From NCBI GenBank assembly GCA_900549705.1, contig URPI01000099.1, forward strand, positions 1 to 8,289: a stretch of 8,289 nt of DNA. Direction: 5' to 3'. The stretch's first letter is position 1, and each line of letters starts with the position of its first letter. Below the pieces are notes generated by a model that saw only the letters and a list, made by a program, of their open reading frames with translations, did no database searches and was not told where the DNA came from. The stretch is from an uncultured Eubacteriales bacterium (lineage in GTDB: Bacteria > Bacillota > Clostridia > Oscillospirales > Oscillospiraceae). Both the position numbers and the translations under genes were made by a program. Positions 1 to 5,974 of the stretch are shown piece after piece.

Positions 1-19
1 TTCCGAAGTGCCGCTTGTC

Positions 20-76
20 AAAAAATCCAGCTTCCCCCCGGGGGAAGCCAAGGGGTAGCAGCCGGGAGCTGCCCCC
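20..76. repeat. Two adjacent GC-rich hairpins at the left edge
   Basis: The first hairpin pairs GCTTCCCC (30-37) with GGGGAAGC (41-48). The second pairs GGGG plus GCAGC (52-55, 58-62) with GCTGC plus CCCC (68-76), with a two-base bulge. Read on the minus strand, the first hairpin is followed four bases later by six U residues (from 25 to 20), so it could end minus-strand transcripts that read past the pot terminator. It also resembles the palindromic dispersed repeats common between genes in gut clostridia, but that is from memory. The rest of 77-221 shows no convincing gene; short open frames there have no ribosome site or recognisable product. Confidence 0.45.
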
Positions 77-221
77 ATTCAATGCTCCGCTCAGTTTCAT
101 CCGCCGCCCGGGTCGCCAGGTTGGTGACCCCTACAATGGCGATGCAAGCTTTGGGCTGGCAAAAATACGCCCCTATCTGTCTGGATTATACTATCCCCGC
201 CGTGAAAAGTAAAGCAGAGGA

Positions 222-254
222 TGCAAAAATCCCCTGCCATTTTACAGGCAGGGG
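222..254 (-). terminator. Intrinsic terminator of the pot operon
   Basis: CCCCTGCC (231-238) pairs perfectly with GGCAGGGG (247-254) around an eight-base loop. On the minus strand the stem is followed by AUUUUUGC, the expected uridine tract. It begins 12 bases after the potD stop codon, which is itself followed in frame by a second stop (TGA TAA on the minus strand). Confidence 0.88.
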
Positions 255-266
255 ACATTGTTCTTA

Positions 267-1340
267 TCAGCCGTTTCTGACCGCCATGAACAGGCTTTCC
301 ATCTTCCGGGAAACTTCCTCGGGCAGATAGTCAAAGCTGGTGGCGTTGCGCAGCTCCTCGGCATCGGGGTAGGAAACCGAGTCGTTGACCACTTCCTCGT
401 CCATGTATTCCTTGGATGCGGAGGCGGGCACGGAGTAGCCAATGAAGTCCAGATTGGCTGCGGAGATTTCAGGAGAGCACATGAAGTTGATGAACAGCTC
501 TGCTGCTTCCTTCTCCTGGGCGCAGGTGGGGATGCACATGGCATCGATGAACACATTGTAGCCCTGGTGTGCAGGACGGTAGAATGCCAAATCCTCGTTC
601 TCCTCCACCATGGTCAGGAAGTCACCGGCATAGTAAGGAGCAATCCAGGCTTCCTCATTTTCCATGGCATCGAAAATCTGATCCATGACATACTGCTGCA
701 CCACAGGCTTCTGCTCGGCCAGCTTGTCGGCGCAGGCCTTCAGCTCGGCCTCGTCGGTGGTGTTCACATCGTAGCCCAGCAGATACTCGGCAATACCGAA
801 GGCATCCCGGGAATTATCAAACATCAGAATCTTGTCGGCATACTTTTCGTTCCACAGCAGCTCCCAACCGGTGACATCAGCCTCATCCACATACTTGGTG
901 TTGTAGATGATGCCCACAGTGCCCCAGGTGTAGGGCACGGAGTACTTATCCTCCGGGTCATAGGCCATGCCGCGGAAGCTGGGGTCGATATACTGAGCGT
1001 TGGGGATGTTGTCGTAGTTCAGCTCCTGGAGCATACCCTCCTGGCGCATCCGGCCAATCATATAGTCGGAGGGGATAATCACGTCAACGGTGATGCCGCC
1101 GCCGGAGAGCTTGGCGTACATACTCTCGTTGGAATCATAGGTGGAATACTTGACCTTGATGTTGGGATAGGCTTCCTCAAAGGCGGCAATCACATCGATG
1201 GAATCATCATCGCCCTCGGCAATGTACTGACCCCAGTTGTAAACATACAGCGTCACCTTGTCACCCTTGGCAGAGGCCACACCGGCAAAGCAGCCCAGAG
1301 TAAGCACCATGCAGAGAACCAGCGCAATCATTTTTTTCAT
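267..1340 (-). CDS. potD: Spermidine/putrescine ABC transporter substrate-binding protein PotD
   Basis: Extracellular polyamine-binding subunit that delivers spermidine or putrescine to the PotBC permease. The 357-residue product has a signal peptide (K2, K3, hydrophobic core 5-23), then the family hallmarks: VYNWGQYI (33-40), a TWG-VGIIYN stretch (138-147), DNSRDAFGIAEYLLG (175-189) and an Asp/Trp/Tyr-rich pocket. Length is normal for PotD. The ATG at 1340 is preceded by AAAGGAG about ten bases upstream, a stronger site than that of potA. Export signal: C17 sits in TLGC, not a canonical lipobox because Thr is at -3; an ASA|K signal peptidase I site at 24/25 is the alternative. In a Gram-positive cell lipid anchoring at C17 is expected, but the sequence leaves this open. 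It is the last operon gene, 62 bases after potC, with a hairpin between them. Whether the main substrate is spermidine or putrescine cannot be decided here. Confidence 0.95.
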   Translation of the reverse strand: MKKMIALVLCMVLTLGCFAGVASAKGDKVTLYVYNWGQYIAEGDDDSIDVIAAFEEAYPNIKVKYSTYDSNESMYAKLSGGGITVDVIIPSDYMIGRMRQEGMLQELNYDNIPNAQYIDPSFRGMAYDPEDKYSVPYTWGTVGIIYNTKYVDEADVTGWELLWNEKYADKILMFDNSRDAFGIAEYLLGYDVNTTDEAELKACADKLAEQKPVVQQYVMDQIFDAMENEEAWIAPYYAGDFLTMVEENEDLAFYRPAHQGYNVFIDAMCIPTCAQEKEAAELFINFMCSPEISAANLDFIGYSVPASASKEYMDEEVVNDSVSYPDAEELRNATSFDYLPEEVSRKMESLFMAVRNG

Positions 1341-1363
1341 TTATGTTATCTCCTTTCATACTA

Positions 1364-1395
1364 CTCCATGATTAAAATGGATATTTTAACTGGAG
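1364..1395 (-). promoter_or_regulatory. Intercistronic hairpin between potC and potD
   Basis: CTCCA (1364-1368) pairs with TGGAG (1391-1395), and inside it TTAAAAT (1372-1378) pairs with ATTTTAA (1383-1389) around a four-base loop: 12 base pairs with a small asymmetric internal loop. No uridine tract follows on the minus strand, so it is not an obvious terminator. It lies between the potC stop (1403) and the potD ribosome site (1350-1356). By analogy with other ABC transporter operons it could be a processing or stabilising structure that gives the binding protein more mRNA than the permeases; that role is inferred. Confidence 0.5.
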
Positions 1396-1402
1396 TTTGG
1401 TA

Positions 1403-2215
1403 TCATTTGCCATGAGCGTCCATTTTTTTCTTGTCGCCCATGAGCTGAATCACATTGGATACCACCATCAGCACGAAAATCAGCAGGAACAGCAGCGTAA
1501 ACATGGCATAGATTTTGGGCTGAATGGGTTTTTTGGTGTAGGTATAGATTTCCACAGGCAGGGTGATAAAATCCATGCCGGTGACAAAATAGCTAATCAC
1601 AAAATCATCCAGGCTCATGGTAAAGGCCATGATCGCGCCGGAGATAATGCCGGGCATAATCTCGTGGATGGTGACCTTGAAAAAAGCCTGGGTACGGGTG
1701 CAGCCCAAATCCATGGCCGCATTCACAAGGCTCTCATCCATCTGCTTGAGCTTGGGCATCACATTTAAAATGACATAGGGCAAATTAAAGGTGATATGCG
1801 CAACCAGCAGCGTCCAGAAGGTCAGGCTGTTGCGCTGCCCCAGCATCCGCGTGCCCACAAAAACGAACAGCAGGGAAAGAGACACACCGGTGACAATATC
1901 GGGGTTGGTCATGGGGATATTGGTCAGGTTCATGGCGAGCTTGCGCATTTTGGGGTTCAGGCCGTTAATGCCCACCGCCGCCACCGTGCCGAAGGCCGTG
2001 GCGACAAAGCTTGCCAGCACGGACACAATCAGGGAGTTGCGCAGCAGCTCCAGCAGACTGTCATCCTCAAACAGCCGCACATACTGCTTTAGGGTAAAGC
2101 CGTCAAAATGCGTAATGTTCTTGCCCGTATTGAAGGATGCTACCACCAGCACCGCCATGGGAATATACAGGAAGATGAAAATGAGGATGGTGATAAATCG
2201 GTTGGTACGCTTCAT
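1403..2215 (-). CDS. potC: Spermidine/putrescine ABC transporter permease PotC
   Basis: Second integral membrane subunit of the polyamine importer; with PotB it forms the channel driven by the PotA ATPase. The 270-residue protein has about six membrane segments (first at about 8-27, last at about 238-257) and the binding-protein-dependent permease EAA loop at about 165-190 (NAAMDLGCTRTQAFFKV then PGI), which docks on PotA. The segment SLDDFVISYFVTG (201-213) is typical of PotC. Length is normal. The start codon overlaps the potB stop by four bases (2212-2215), indicating translational coupling. The likely ribosome site is the AAGGGGG stretch inside the end of potB, about nine bases upstream. 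The C-terminus is short, charged and cytoplasmic. Confidence 0.94.
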   Translation of the reverse strand: MKRTNRFITILIFIFLYIPMAVLVVASFNTGKNITHFDGFTLKQYVRLFEDDSLLELLRNSLIVSVLASFVATAFGTVAAVGINGLNPKMRKLAMNLTNIPMTNPDIVTGVSLSLLFVFVGTRMLGQRNSLTFWTLLVAHITFNLPYVILNVMPKLKQMDESLVNAAMDLGCTRTQAFFKVTIHEIMPGIISGAIMAFTMSLDDFVISYFVTGMDFITLPVEIYTYTKKPIQPKIYAMFTLLFLLIFVLMVVSNVIQLMGDKKKMDAHGK

Positions 2216-3084
2216 ACCATCACGCCCCCTTCCTCCTCGTCACCGCCGAAGCGATTCATGATGCCGGTACACACAAACACAAGCAGCATCAGCACAATGG
2301 ACAGCGCTGCACCCAGATTGGGGTTGTTGCCCTGCTTGAACTGGCGCTCGATCACGTCGCCAATCAGCACGGTGCTGGAGGAGCCCATCTTCTGGGAAAT
2401 ATAGAAGGTGGACACCGCCGGGACGAACACCATGGTCATGCCGGAGAGAATGCCGGGCACAGATAATGGCAGCACCACCCGCCGGAAGGTCTGCACGCCG
2501 TTGCAGCCCAGGTCTTCCGCCGCCTCAATGAGCCGGTGGTCAATCTTCACGATGGTGGAGTACAGCGGCAGGATCATATAAGGAAGGTAGTTATACACCA
2601 TGCCCAGCACCACCGCACCGGGGGTACGAATCAGGGTCAGGCGGCCAAAATCTGCGGGAATGCCGGAGAAAACTCCGCCCAGAGAGCGCAGCCAGCCAAA
2701 AAAGCCCACCAGCAGGTTGTTGATGATGCCCTTGTCGCTGAGCAGACCCACCCAGGCCAGGGTACGCAGCAGGAAGCTCATGCACATGGGCAGCATCACC
2801 AGCATATAAAGGAATCGCTGTGCCGTGGGGCTGCAATGGGCAATATAATAGGCCACGGGATAGCCGATAACCAGGCACACCAGCGCCGACACCAGCGAAT
2901 ACAAGATGTAGTGCCACAGCACCGGCATATATGCTCCCAGCTGGCGGATGTTGGTCATGGAAAATTCCCCCGTGCCGGGATCTGTCAGGGCGTAGTAGCC
3001 CACCACCCCCAGGGGAATCAGAGTAAACAGCACCATCCATACAAGGTATGGGGTGCTGAGCAGAACCGCGTTACGCTTCTTCAT
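2212..3084 (-). CDS. potB: Spermidine/putrescine ABC transporter permease PotB
   Basis: First membrane subunit of the polyamine importer, partner of PotC. About six hydrophobic segments are visible (first around 10-32), with the permease EAA motif at about 187-211 (EAAEDLGCNGVQTFRRVVLPL then PGI in this numbering). Start choice: an ATG at 3093 would give 293 residues, but the ribosome site GGAGG (3094-3098) touches it with no spacer; the ATG at 3084 lies nine bases from the same GGAGG, so the 290-residue form beginning MKKRNAVLLS is preferred. The gene overlaps the end of potA by 14 bases from this start (23 from the other). The loop around 127-153 is glycine- and phenylalanine-rich, with no function assignable. 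The acidic tail DEEEGG ends just before potC. Confidence 0.93.
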   Translation of the reverse strand: MKKRNAVLLSTPYLVWMVLFTLIPLGVVGYYALTDPGTGEFSMTNIRQLGAYMPVLWHYILYSLVSALVCLVIGYPVAYYIAHCSPTAQRFLYMLVMLPMCMSFLLRTLAWVGLLSDKGIINNLLVGFFGWLRSLGGVFSGIPADFGRLTLIRTPGAVVLGMVYNYLPYMILPLYSTIVKIDHRLIEAAEDLGCNGVQTFRRVVLPLSVPGILSGMTMVFVPAVSTFYISQKMGSSSTVLIGDVIERQFKQGNNPNLGAALSIVLMLLVFVCTGIMNRFGGDEEEGGVMV

Positions 3085-4192
3085 CCTCGGCATCCTCCGT
3101 CAGCTCGTCATACTCGGCGGAGTAGGAGCTGTAGTCGCCAAACATACCGGAATATTCACTCTTGTGCATGATGTGAATATCCTCGGGATTGAGCCGAATG
3201 CCGATGGTGGAGCCCACCGCCTGATAATCCGTGGACTGAATCAGCCACTTAAAGCCCTTGAACTCCACGATAATATCGTAGTTGAGTCCCTTGAAGGTGA
3301 TGGCCGTTACCTTGCCAATCAGGTGACCCTCCTTGGGGGAAACCACATCGATATCCTCCGGGCGGATGACCACATCCACCGGTTCATTTTCTGCGAAGCC
3401 CTTGTCTACGCACTGGAACTCCCGGTCGAAGAACTTCACCCGGTAATCGCTGAGCATCACGCCGTCGAGAATGTTGGATTCTCCGATGAAGTCGGCAACG
3501 AATGCGTTTTTTGGCTCATTATAGATATCCTCTGGCTTGCCAATCTGCTGAATGCGTCCCTTATCCATCACCACGATGGTATCGGACATGGACAGCGCCT
3601 CCTCCTGGTCATGGGTCACATAGATAAAGGTGATCCCCAATGCCTGCTGAATGCGCTTGAGCTCGTTCTGCATATCCTTGCGCAGCCGCAGATCCAGCGC
3701 ACCCAAAGGTTCATCCAGCAGCAGCACCTTCGGTCGGTTTACCAGAGCGCGGGCGATGGCCACCCGCTGCTGCTGACCGCCGGAAAGGCTGTCAATATGC
3801 CGATTTTCATAGCCCTTCAGGCTGACAATTTCCAGCATCTGGCGAACGCGCTGGTCAATCTCGCTTTTGGGAACCTTGGAAACCTTGAGGCCGAAGGCGA
3901 CGTTATCATAAACATCCAGATGCGGGAACAAAGCGTATCGCTGAAACACGGTGTTGATTTGCCGCTTATAGGGCGGTACATCGTTGATGACTTTACCGTC
4001 AAAGGTCACCGTGCCGGAAGTAGGCGTTAAAAAACCGCCGATGATACGCAGCGTGGTGGTCTTGCCGCAGCCGGAAGGGCCGAGCAGTGTGAGGAATTCA
4101 TGGTCATTGATGTAAAGATTGATACCGTCTAAAATACGTTCCCCGTCGAACTCCATGGTTAGGTCACGGAGCCTGATGAGTTCCTTGGACAT
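3071..4192 (-). CDS. potA: Spermidine/putrescine ABC transporter ATP-binding protein PotA
   Basis: Cytoplasmic ATPase that powers polyamine uptake through PotBC. The 373-residue sequence contains, in order, Walker A GPSGCGKT (38-45), the Q-loop glutamine Q84, the ABC signature LSGGQ (136-140), Walker B VLLLDEP (156-162), the D-loop GALD (164-167) and the switch histidine H194, so all catalytic elements are intact. A TOBE-type regulatory domain follows (about 235-345, with VVIRPEDI at 274-281). The C-terminal tail (about 346-373) is unusually acidic and tyrosine-rich (YSSYSAEYDELTEDAEDEEA). First gene of the operon, about 40 bases from the predicted transcription start. The ribosome site GGGGGAGG ends only three bases from the ATG, a tight spacing, but no better in-frame start is visible. 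Related ATPases serve other substrates; the neighbouring PotD and permeases settle the polyamine assignment. Confidence 0.95.
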   Translation of the reverse strand: MSKELIRLRDLTMEFDGERILDGINLYINDHEFLTLLGPSGCGKTTTLRIIGGFLTPTSGTVTFDGKVINDVPPYKRQINTVFQRYALFPHLDVYDNVAFGLKVSKVPKSEIDQRVRQMLEIVSLKGYENRHIDSLSGGQQQRVAIARALVNRPKVLLLDEPLGALDLRLRKDMQNELKRIQQALGITFIYVTHDQEEALSMSDTIVVMDKGRIQQIGKPEDIYNEPKNAFVADFIGESNILDGVMLSDYRVKFFDREFQCVDKGFAENEPVDVVIRPEDIDVVSPKEGHLIGKVTAITFKGLNYDIIVEFKGFKWLIQSTDYQAVGSTIGIRLNPEDIHIMHKSEYSGMFGDYSSYSAEYDELTEDAEDEEA

Positions 4193-4241
4193 TATCCTCC
4201 CCCGATTCTTTTCAAATTTATTTCGTCAAAAAAAGACACTT

Positions 4242-4271
4242 ATAATATACTGTAAAATGATGTAATGTCAA
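4242..4271 (-). promoter_or_regulatory. Predicted sigma-A promoter of the potABCD operon
   Basis: On the minus strand a perfect TTGACA -35 box (4271 to 4266) is followed by overlapping -10 candidates: TATTAT (4247 to 4242, 18-base spacer) or TATATT (4249 to 4244, 16-base spacer). The start site would be near 4235, giving a leader of about 40 bases before potA. The leader is A/T-rich with no riboswitch-like structure that I can see. Confidence 0.75.
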
Positions 4272-4471
4272 TAGGAAAAGATTCCGTGGAGAAATCTATT
4301 TTTGGGGACATACCGGGTCTGCCCACACATCGGATTCCAAAGTCCCCCGGCTGATCCGCGGCCTTATTTCCCTGATTCAGAACAGCTTCGCCAATACGCC
4401 AATGCAGTACCGCTAAAAAGATGTTTAAGAGATACACATTTTGTCCATACTCAGCAGCGGAGGTGTTCTAA
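4272..4471. other. Non-coding gap between the divergent pot operon and M23 gene
   Basis: About 200 bases with no supported gene. GGGGAC (4304-4309) can pair with GTCCCC (4342-4347) across a 32-base loop, and CCGGG (4313-4317) competes for the adjacent CCCGG (4346-4350), so alternative RNA folds are possible. I found no convincing sigma-A promoter for the plus-strand M23 gene here. A plus-strand TATAAT at 4241 has no matching -35 box. The M23 ribosome site GGAGG lies at 4459-4463. Confidence 0.5.
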
Positions 4472-5182
4472 GTGAACAATAAGAAGCAAGGCCTCGACCC
4501 GAGATTTGCAGCGCTGATTCTGGTGCTGGCGGTTGTGGCCTCCGGTGTTGCAATCCTGCTGTCCCGCAAGGGGAATGACCAGGTGCAGGAGGCAGCCATT
4601 GAAGCCCCGCTGGTTGACAATCTGGCCGAGAGTACACAAACAAGTACCCTTCCGTCGGAGCGTGCGGCAACCAGCCCGTCCACCAATTCCGATTCCGCCG
4701 CTTCCGTCATTGCCACCGTGCCGCAGTTGGAAAATATTGAGCTTCCATCCACTGCGGCGGCGAGTGGTGAGCTGGAAACCATTCTCCCTGTGGGCGGGGA
4801 GACAATCGCCGCCTATGCCATGGACTGTCTGAGCTACAACGAGACCACCCGGGACTGGCGCGTCCACAACGGCATTGACCTGGCCGCTGAGGAGGGCGCA
4901 CCGGTGGTTGCCGCCGCAGACGGCACGGTTTACACCACCTATGAGGATGACAGCCTGGGCTATACCGTGGTCATCCGCCACGCCGGCGGCTACACCACCC
5001 GCTATTCCAGTCTCCAAAAAGACCTGTGCGTAGAACCGGGGGACACTGTAACCATGGGGCAAACCATCGGATATGCCGGTGACACCGCCCTGGTGGAAAC
5101 CGTGATGGGCGCTCACGTCCATTTCAGCGTCAGCTGTCAGGATGCCCCCATGAATCCCGCCGATTTCCTGAAAATGGAATAA
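4472..5182 (+). CDS. Membrane-anchored M23/LytM-family peptidase, possibly SpoIIQ-like
   Basis: Likely a zinc-dependent cell-wall endopeptidase or LytM-fold structural protein outside the membrane. It starts at GTG, eight bases after GGAGG (4459-4463). The 236-residue protein has a short basic N-terminus, one membrane segment (about 12-31), a Ser/Thr/Ala-rich linker (about 37-105) and one LytM domain (about 110-232). Predicted zinc ligands are present: H132 and D136 in HNGID, and H217 in the HVH motif (215-217). At the usual second catalytic histidine (Y-x-H-L in LytM) the sequence reads YSSL (178-181), with serine instead. A single-pass N-terminus, one LytM domain and the YNETTRDWRVHNGIDL segment (122-137) resemble clostridial SpoIIQ, which acts in forespore engulfment, but the usual spoIIID neighbour is absent, so an ordinary M23 peptidase is equally possible. 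It appears monocistronic and ends at the hairpin in 5244-5278. Confidence 0.85.
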   Translation: MNNKKQGLDPRFAALILVLAVVASGVAILLSRKGNDQVQEAAIEAPLVDNLAESTQTSTLPSERAATSPSTNSDSAASVIATVPQLENIELPSTAAASGELETILPVGGETIAAYAMDCLSYNETTRDWRVHNGIDLAAEEGAPVVAAADGTVYTTYEDDSLGYTVVIRHAGGYTTRYSSLQKDLCVEPGDTVTMGQTIGYAGDTALVETVMGAHVHFSVSCQDAPMNPADFLKME

Positions 5183-5188
5183 AAGCGC

Positions 5189-5203
5189 CCGCCGCACCGG
5201 CGG
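5189..5203. repeat. Small GC hairpin just after the M23 stop codon
   Basis: CCGCCG (5189-5194) pairs with CGGCGG (5198-5203) around a CAC loop, seven bases after the TAA. No uridine tract follows on the plus strand (the next bases are AAAAAUG), so it is a poor terminator alone and may protect the mRNA 3' end or assist the hairpin at 5244. Confidence 0.4.
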
Positions 5204-5229
5204 AAAAATGACAATTCTCCTCCTTGTAA

Positions 5230-5288
5230 ACTTTTTAACCAACAGGCATCCGGGATTTTTCTCGGGTGCCTACTTTTTATATAAATTG
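5230..5288 (+). repeat. Left copy of a 59-base direct repeat flanking the TA module
   Basis: This block aligns without gaps to 5975-6033 with 49 of 59 positions identical by hand count. Both copies contain TTAACCA, a 28-base hairpin, a T-run and AAATTG in the same order. The left copy ends inside the operator of the toxin-antitoxin promoter. No inverted terminal repeats or transposase accompany it. Confidence 0.75.
5244..5278 (+). terminator. Intrinsic terminator downstream of the M23 gene
   Basis: AGGCATCCGGG (5244-5254) pairs with CTCGGGTGCCT (5261-5271), 11 pairs including two G-U pairs, followed by a five-T run (5274-5278). It is oriented to stop plus-strand transcripts from the M23 gene before the toxin-antitoxin promoter. 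It is the core of the left direct repeat. Confidence 0.75.
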
Positions 5289-5308
5289 CATTGATTTTGC
5301 AATGCAAT
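5285..5308. promoter_or_regulatory. Inverted-repeat operator for the antitoxin
   Basis: ATTGCATTG (5285-5293) and CAATGCAAT (5300-5308) form a perfect 9-bp inverted repeat with a six-base centre. It covers the -35 box and part of the spacer of the module's promoter. DinJ/RelB-type ribbon-helix-helix antitoxins characteristically repress their own operon by binding such palindromes, so this is the likely autoregulation site. Confidence 0.72.
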
Positions 5309-5319
5309 ATGTGTATAAT
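5291..5319 (+). promoter_or_regulatory. Sigma-A promoter of the dinJ-yafQ module
   Basis: TTGATT (5291-5296), a 17-base spacer and a perfect TATAAT (5314-5319). The start site should fall near 5326, leaving a leader of about 24 bases with AAAGGAG (5335-5341) ahead of the antitoxin ATG. The -35 box lies inside the inverted repeat 5285-5308. Confidence 0.82.
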
Positions 5320-5349
5320 ATAAGTATCACAAGAAAAGGAGTGACCACT

Positions 5350-5622
5350 ATGGCCAGCACAAACTTCAGCGTTCGTATGGACAGCGATATTAAAAAGCAG
5401 TGTGAATCCCTCTATGGGGAACTTGGAATGAATCTGACCACCGCAATCAATGTATTTCTGCGGCAGTCCCTCCGTGTTGGTGGCTTTCCCTTTGAAGTCA
5501 AACTCGACCAACCCAACAAAGAAACCATGGCTGCTATGCTGGAAGCAGAACGGATTGCAAAAGACCCCAGTGTGAAACATTATACAGATGTGGAAGATGC
5601 ACTGCGGGAGTTGAAACGATGA
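5350..5622 (+). CDS. dinJ: RelB/DinJ-family antitoxin
   Basis: Antitoxin of a type II toxin-antitoxin pair: it binds and neutralises the YafQ-type RNase and represses the operon. The 90-residue protein begins with the ribbon-helix-helix DNA-binding fold (TNFSVRMDSDIKKQCESLYG, residues 4-23, then MNLTTAINVFLRQ 27-39) and the typical GGFPFEV turn (44-50). The remainder is a helical, charged toxin-binding tail. The ATG at 5350 is supported by AAAGGAG eight bases upstream; reading the frame further upstream only enters the promoter. The stop overlaps the toxin ATG (ATGA, 5619-5622), the standard coupled arrangement. Base composition appears less GC-rich than the pot and ftsH genes. The antitoxin is intact although its toxin is frameshifted. 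Family assignment is firm; dinJ rather than relB is chosen because the toxin is YafQ-like. Confidence 0.92.
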   Translation: MASTNFSVRMDSDIKKQCESLYGELGMNLTTAINVFLRQSLRVGGFPFEVKLDQPNKETMAAMLEAERIAKDPSVKHYTDVEDALRELKR

Positions 5623-5901
5623 AACGGGACATTGTCTGGACAACACAATATCAAAAAGGATTACAAGCTCGCACTCAAACGGCATCTGGAGATTGAACGA
5701 TTGGATGACATTATCCGGTGTCTGTCCCGCGGAGAAACACTCCCGGAGAAAAACAAAGACCATGCGCTGACGGGGACTTGGGTTGGGCATAGGGAATGCC
5801 ATATTCTGCCGGACTGGTTGCTGGTATACCGCATCGAGGATGACGTTCTGGTTCTGACTTTCGCTCGTACCGGGACACACAGCGATTTATTTGGGAAATA
5901 A
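5619..5901 (+). pseudogene. yafQ: YafQ-family mRNA interferase toxin, frameshifted near its 5' end
   Basis: YafQ toxins are ribosome-dependent RNases that cleave mRNA during translation. The ATG at 5619 overlaps the antitoxin stop and encodes MKRDIVWTTQYQK, then runs out of frame to a TGA at 5694-5696. Ignoring one A of the five-A run 5653-5657 gives an uninterrupted 93-residue protein whose join (QYQKDYKLALKRH) fits YafQ. The expected active-site residues are present in that reading: H48 (KDHAL), H61, D65 and W66 (HILPDW), H87 and F91 (GTHSDLF). The main frame is open from a TTG at 5632, which would give an 89-residue form beginning MSGQHNIKK; only a weak CGGGA precedes it, and the first strand would be altered. 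The rest shows no decay, so this is a recent mutation, a sequencing error in a homopolymer, or less likely recoding or slippage. As written, the normal toxin is not encoded. Confidence 0.85.
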
Positions 5902-5974
5902 ACATCATCTAAAAATGATTTTATGTCAGTTACCCGGATTGCAGGACATTGCCGTTTACACAACAAAAGCCCCG

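Noticed and set aside
258..1415. Long plus-strand open frame (385 codons) across potD
   Set aside because: It is antisense to a clear PotD with full family motifs; its translation is low-complexity Gly/His/Val-rich with no recognisable domain.
4193..4240. Polyamine or other riboswitch in the potA leader
   Set aside because: The predicted leader is only about 40 A/T-rich bases with no stem of note.
4241..4246. Plus-strand TATAAT as a promoter for the M23 gene
   Set aside because: No -35 box at the right distance, and it lies inside the -10 region of the pot promoter on the other strand, over 220 bases from the gene.
4240..4437. Minus-strand 65-codon frame upstream of potA
   Set aside because: It overlaps the predicted pot promoter, has no ribosome site and no recognisable protein features.
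4451..5242. Minus-strand open frame of 263 codons opposite the M23 gene
   Set aside because: No ribosome site or recognisable product; the plus-strand frame has a good GGAGG, a membrane anchor and LytM motifs.
5137..5880. Minus-strand open frame of 247 codons opposite the TA module
   Set aside because: It runs across the M23 end, a terminator, a promoter and two genes, and has no recognisable product.
5904..5925. ATCAT/ATGAT mini-hairpin after the toxin stop as a terminator
   Set aside because: Only five A/T-rich pairs; the stronger hairpin with six T at 5989-6023 is the better terminator.
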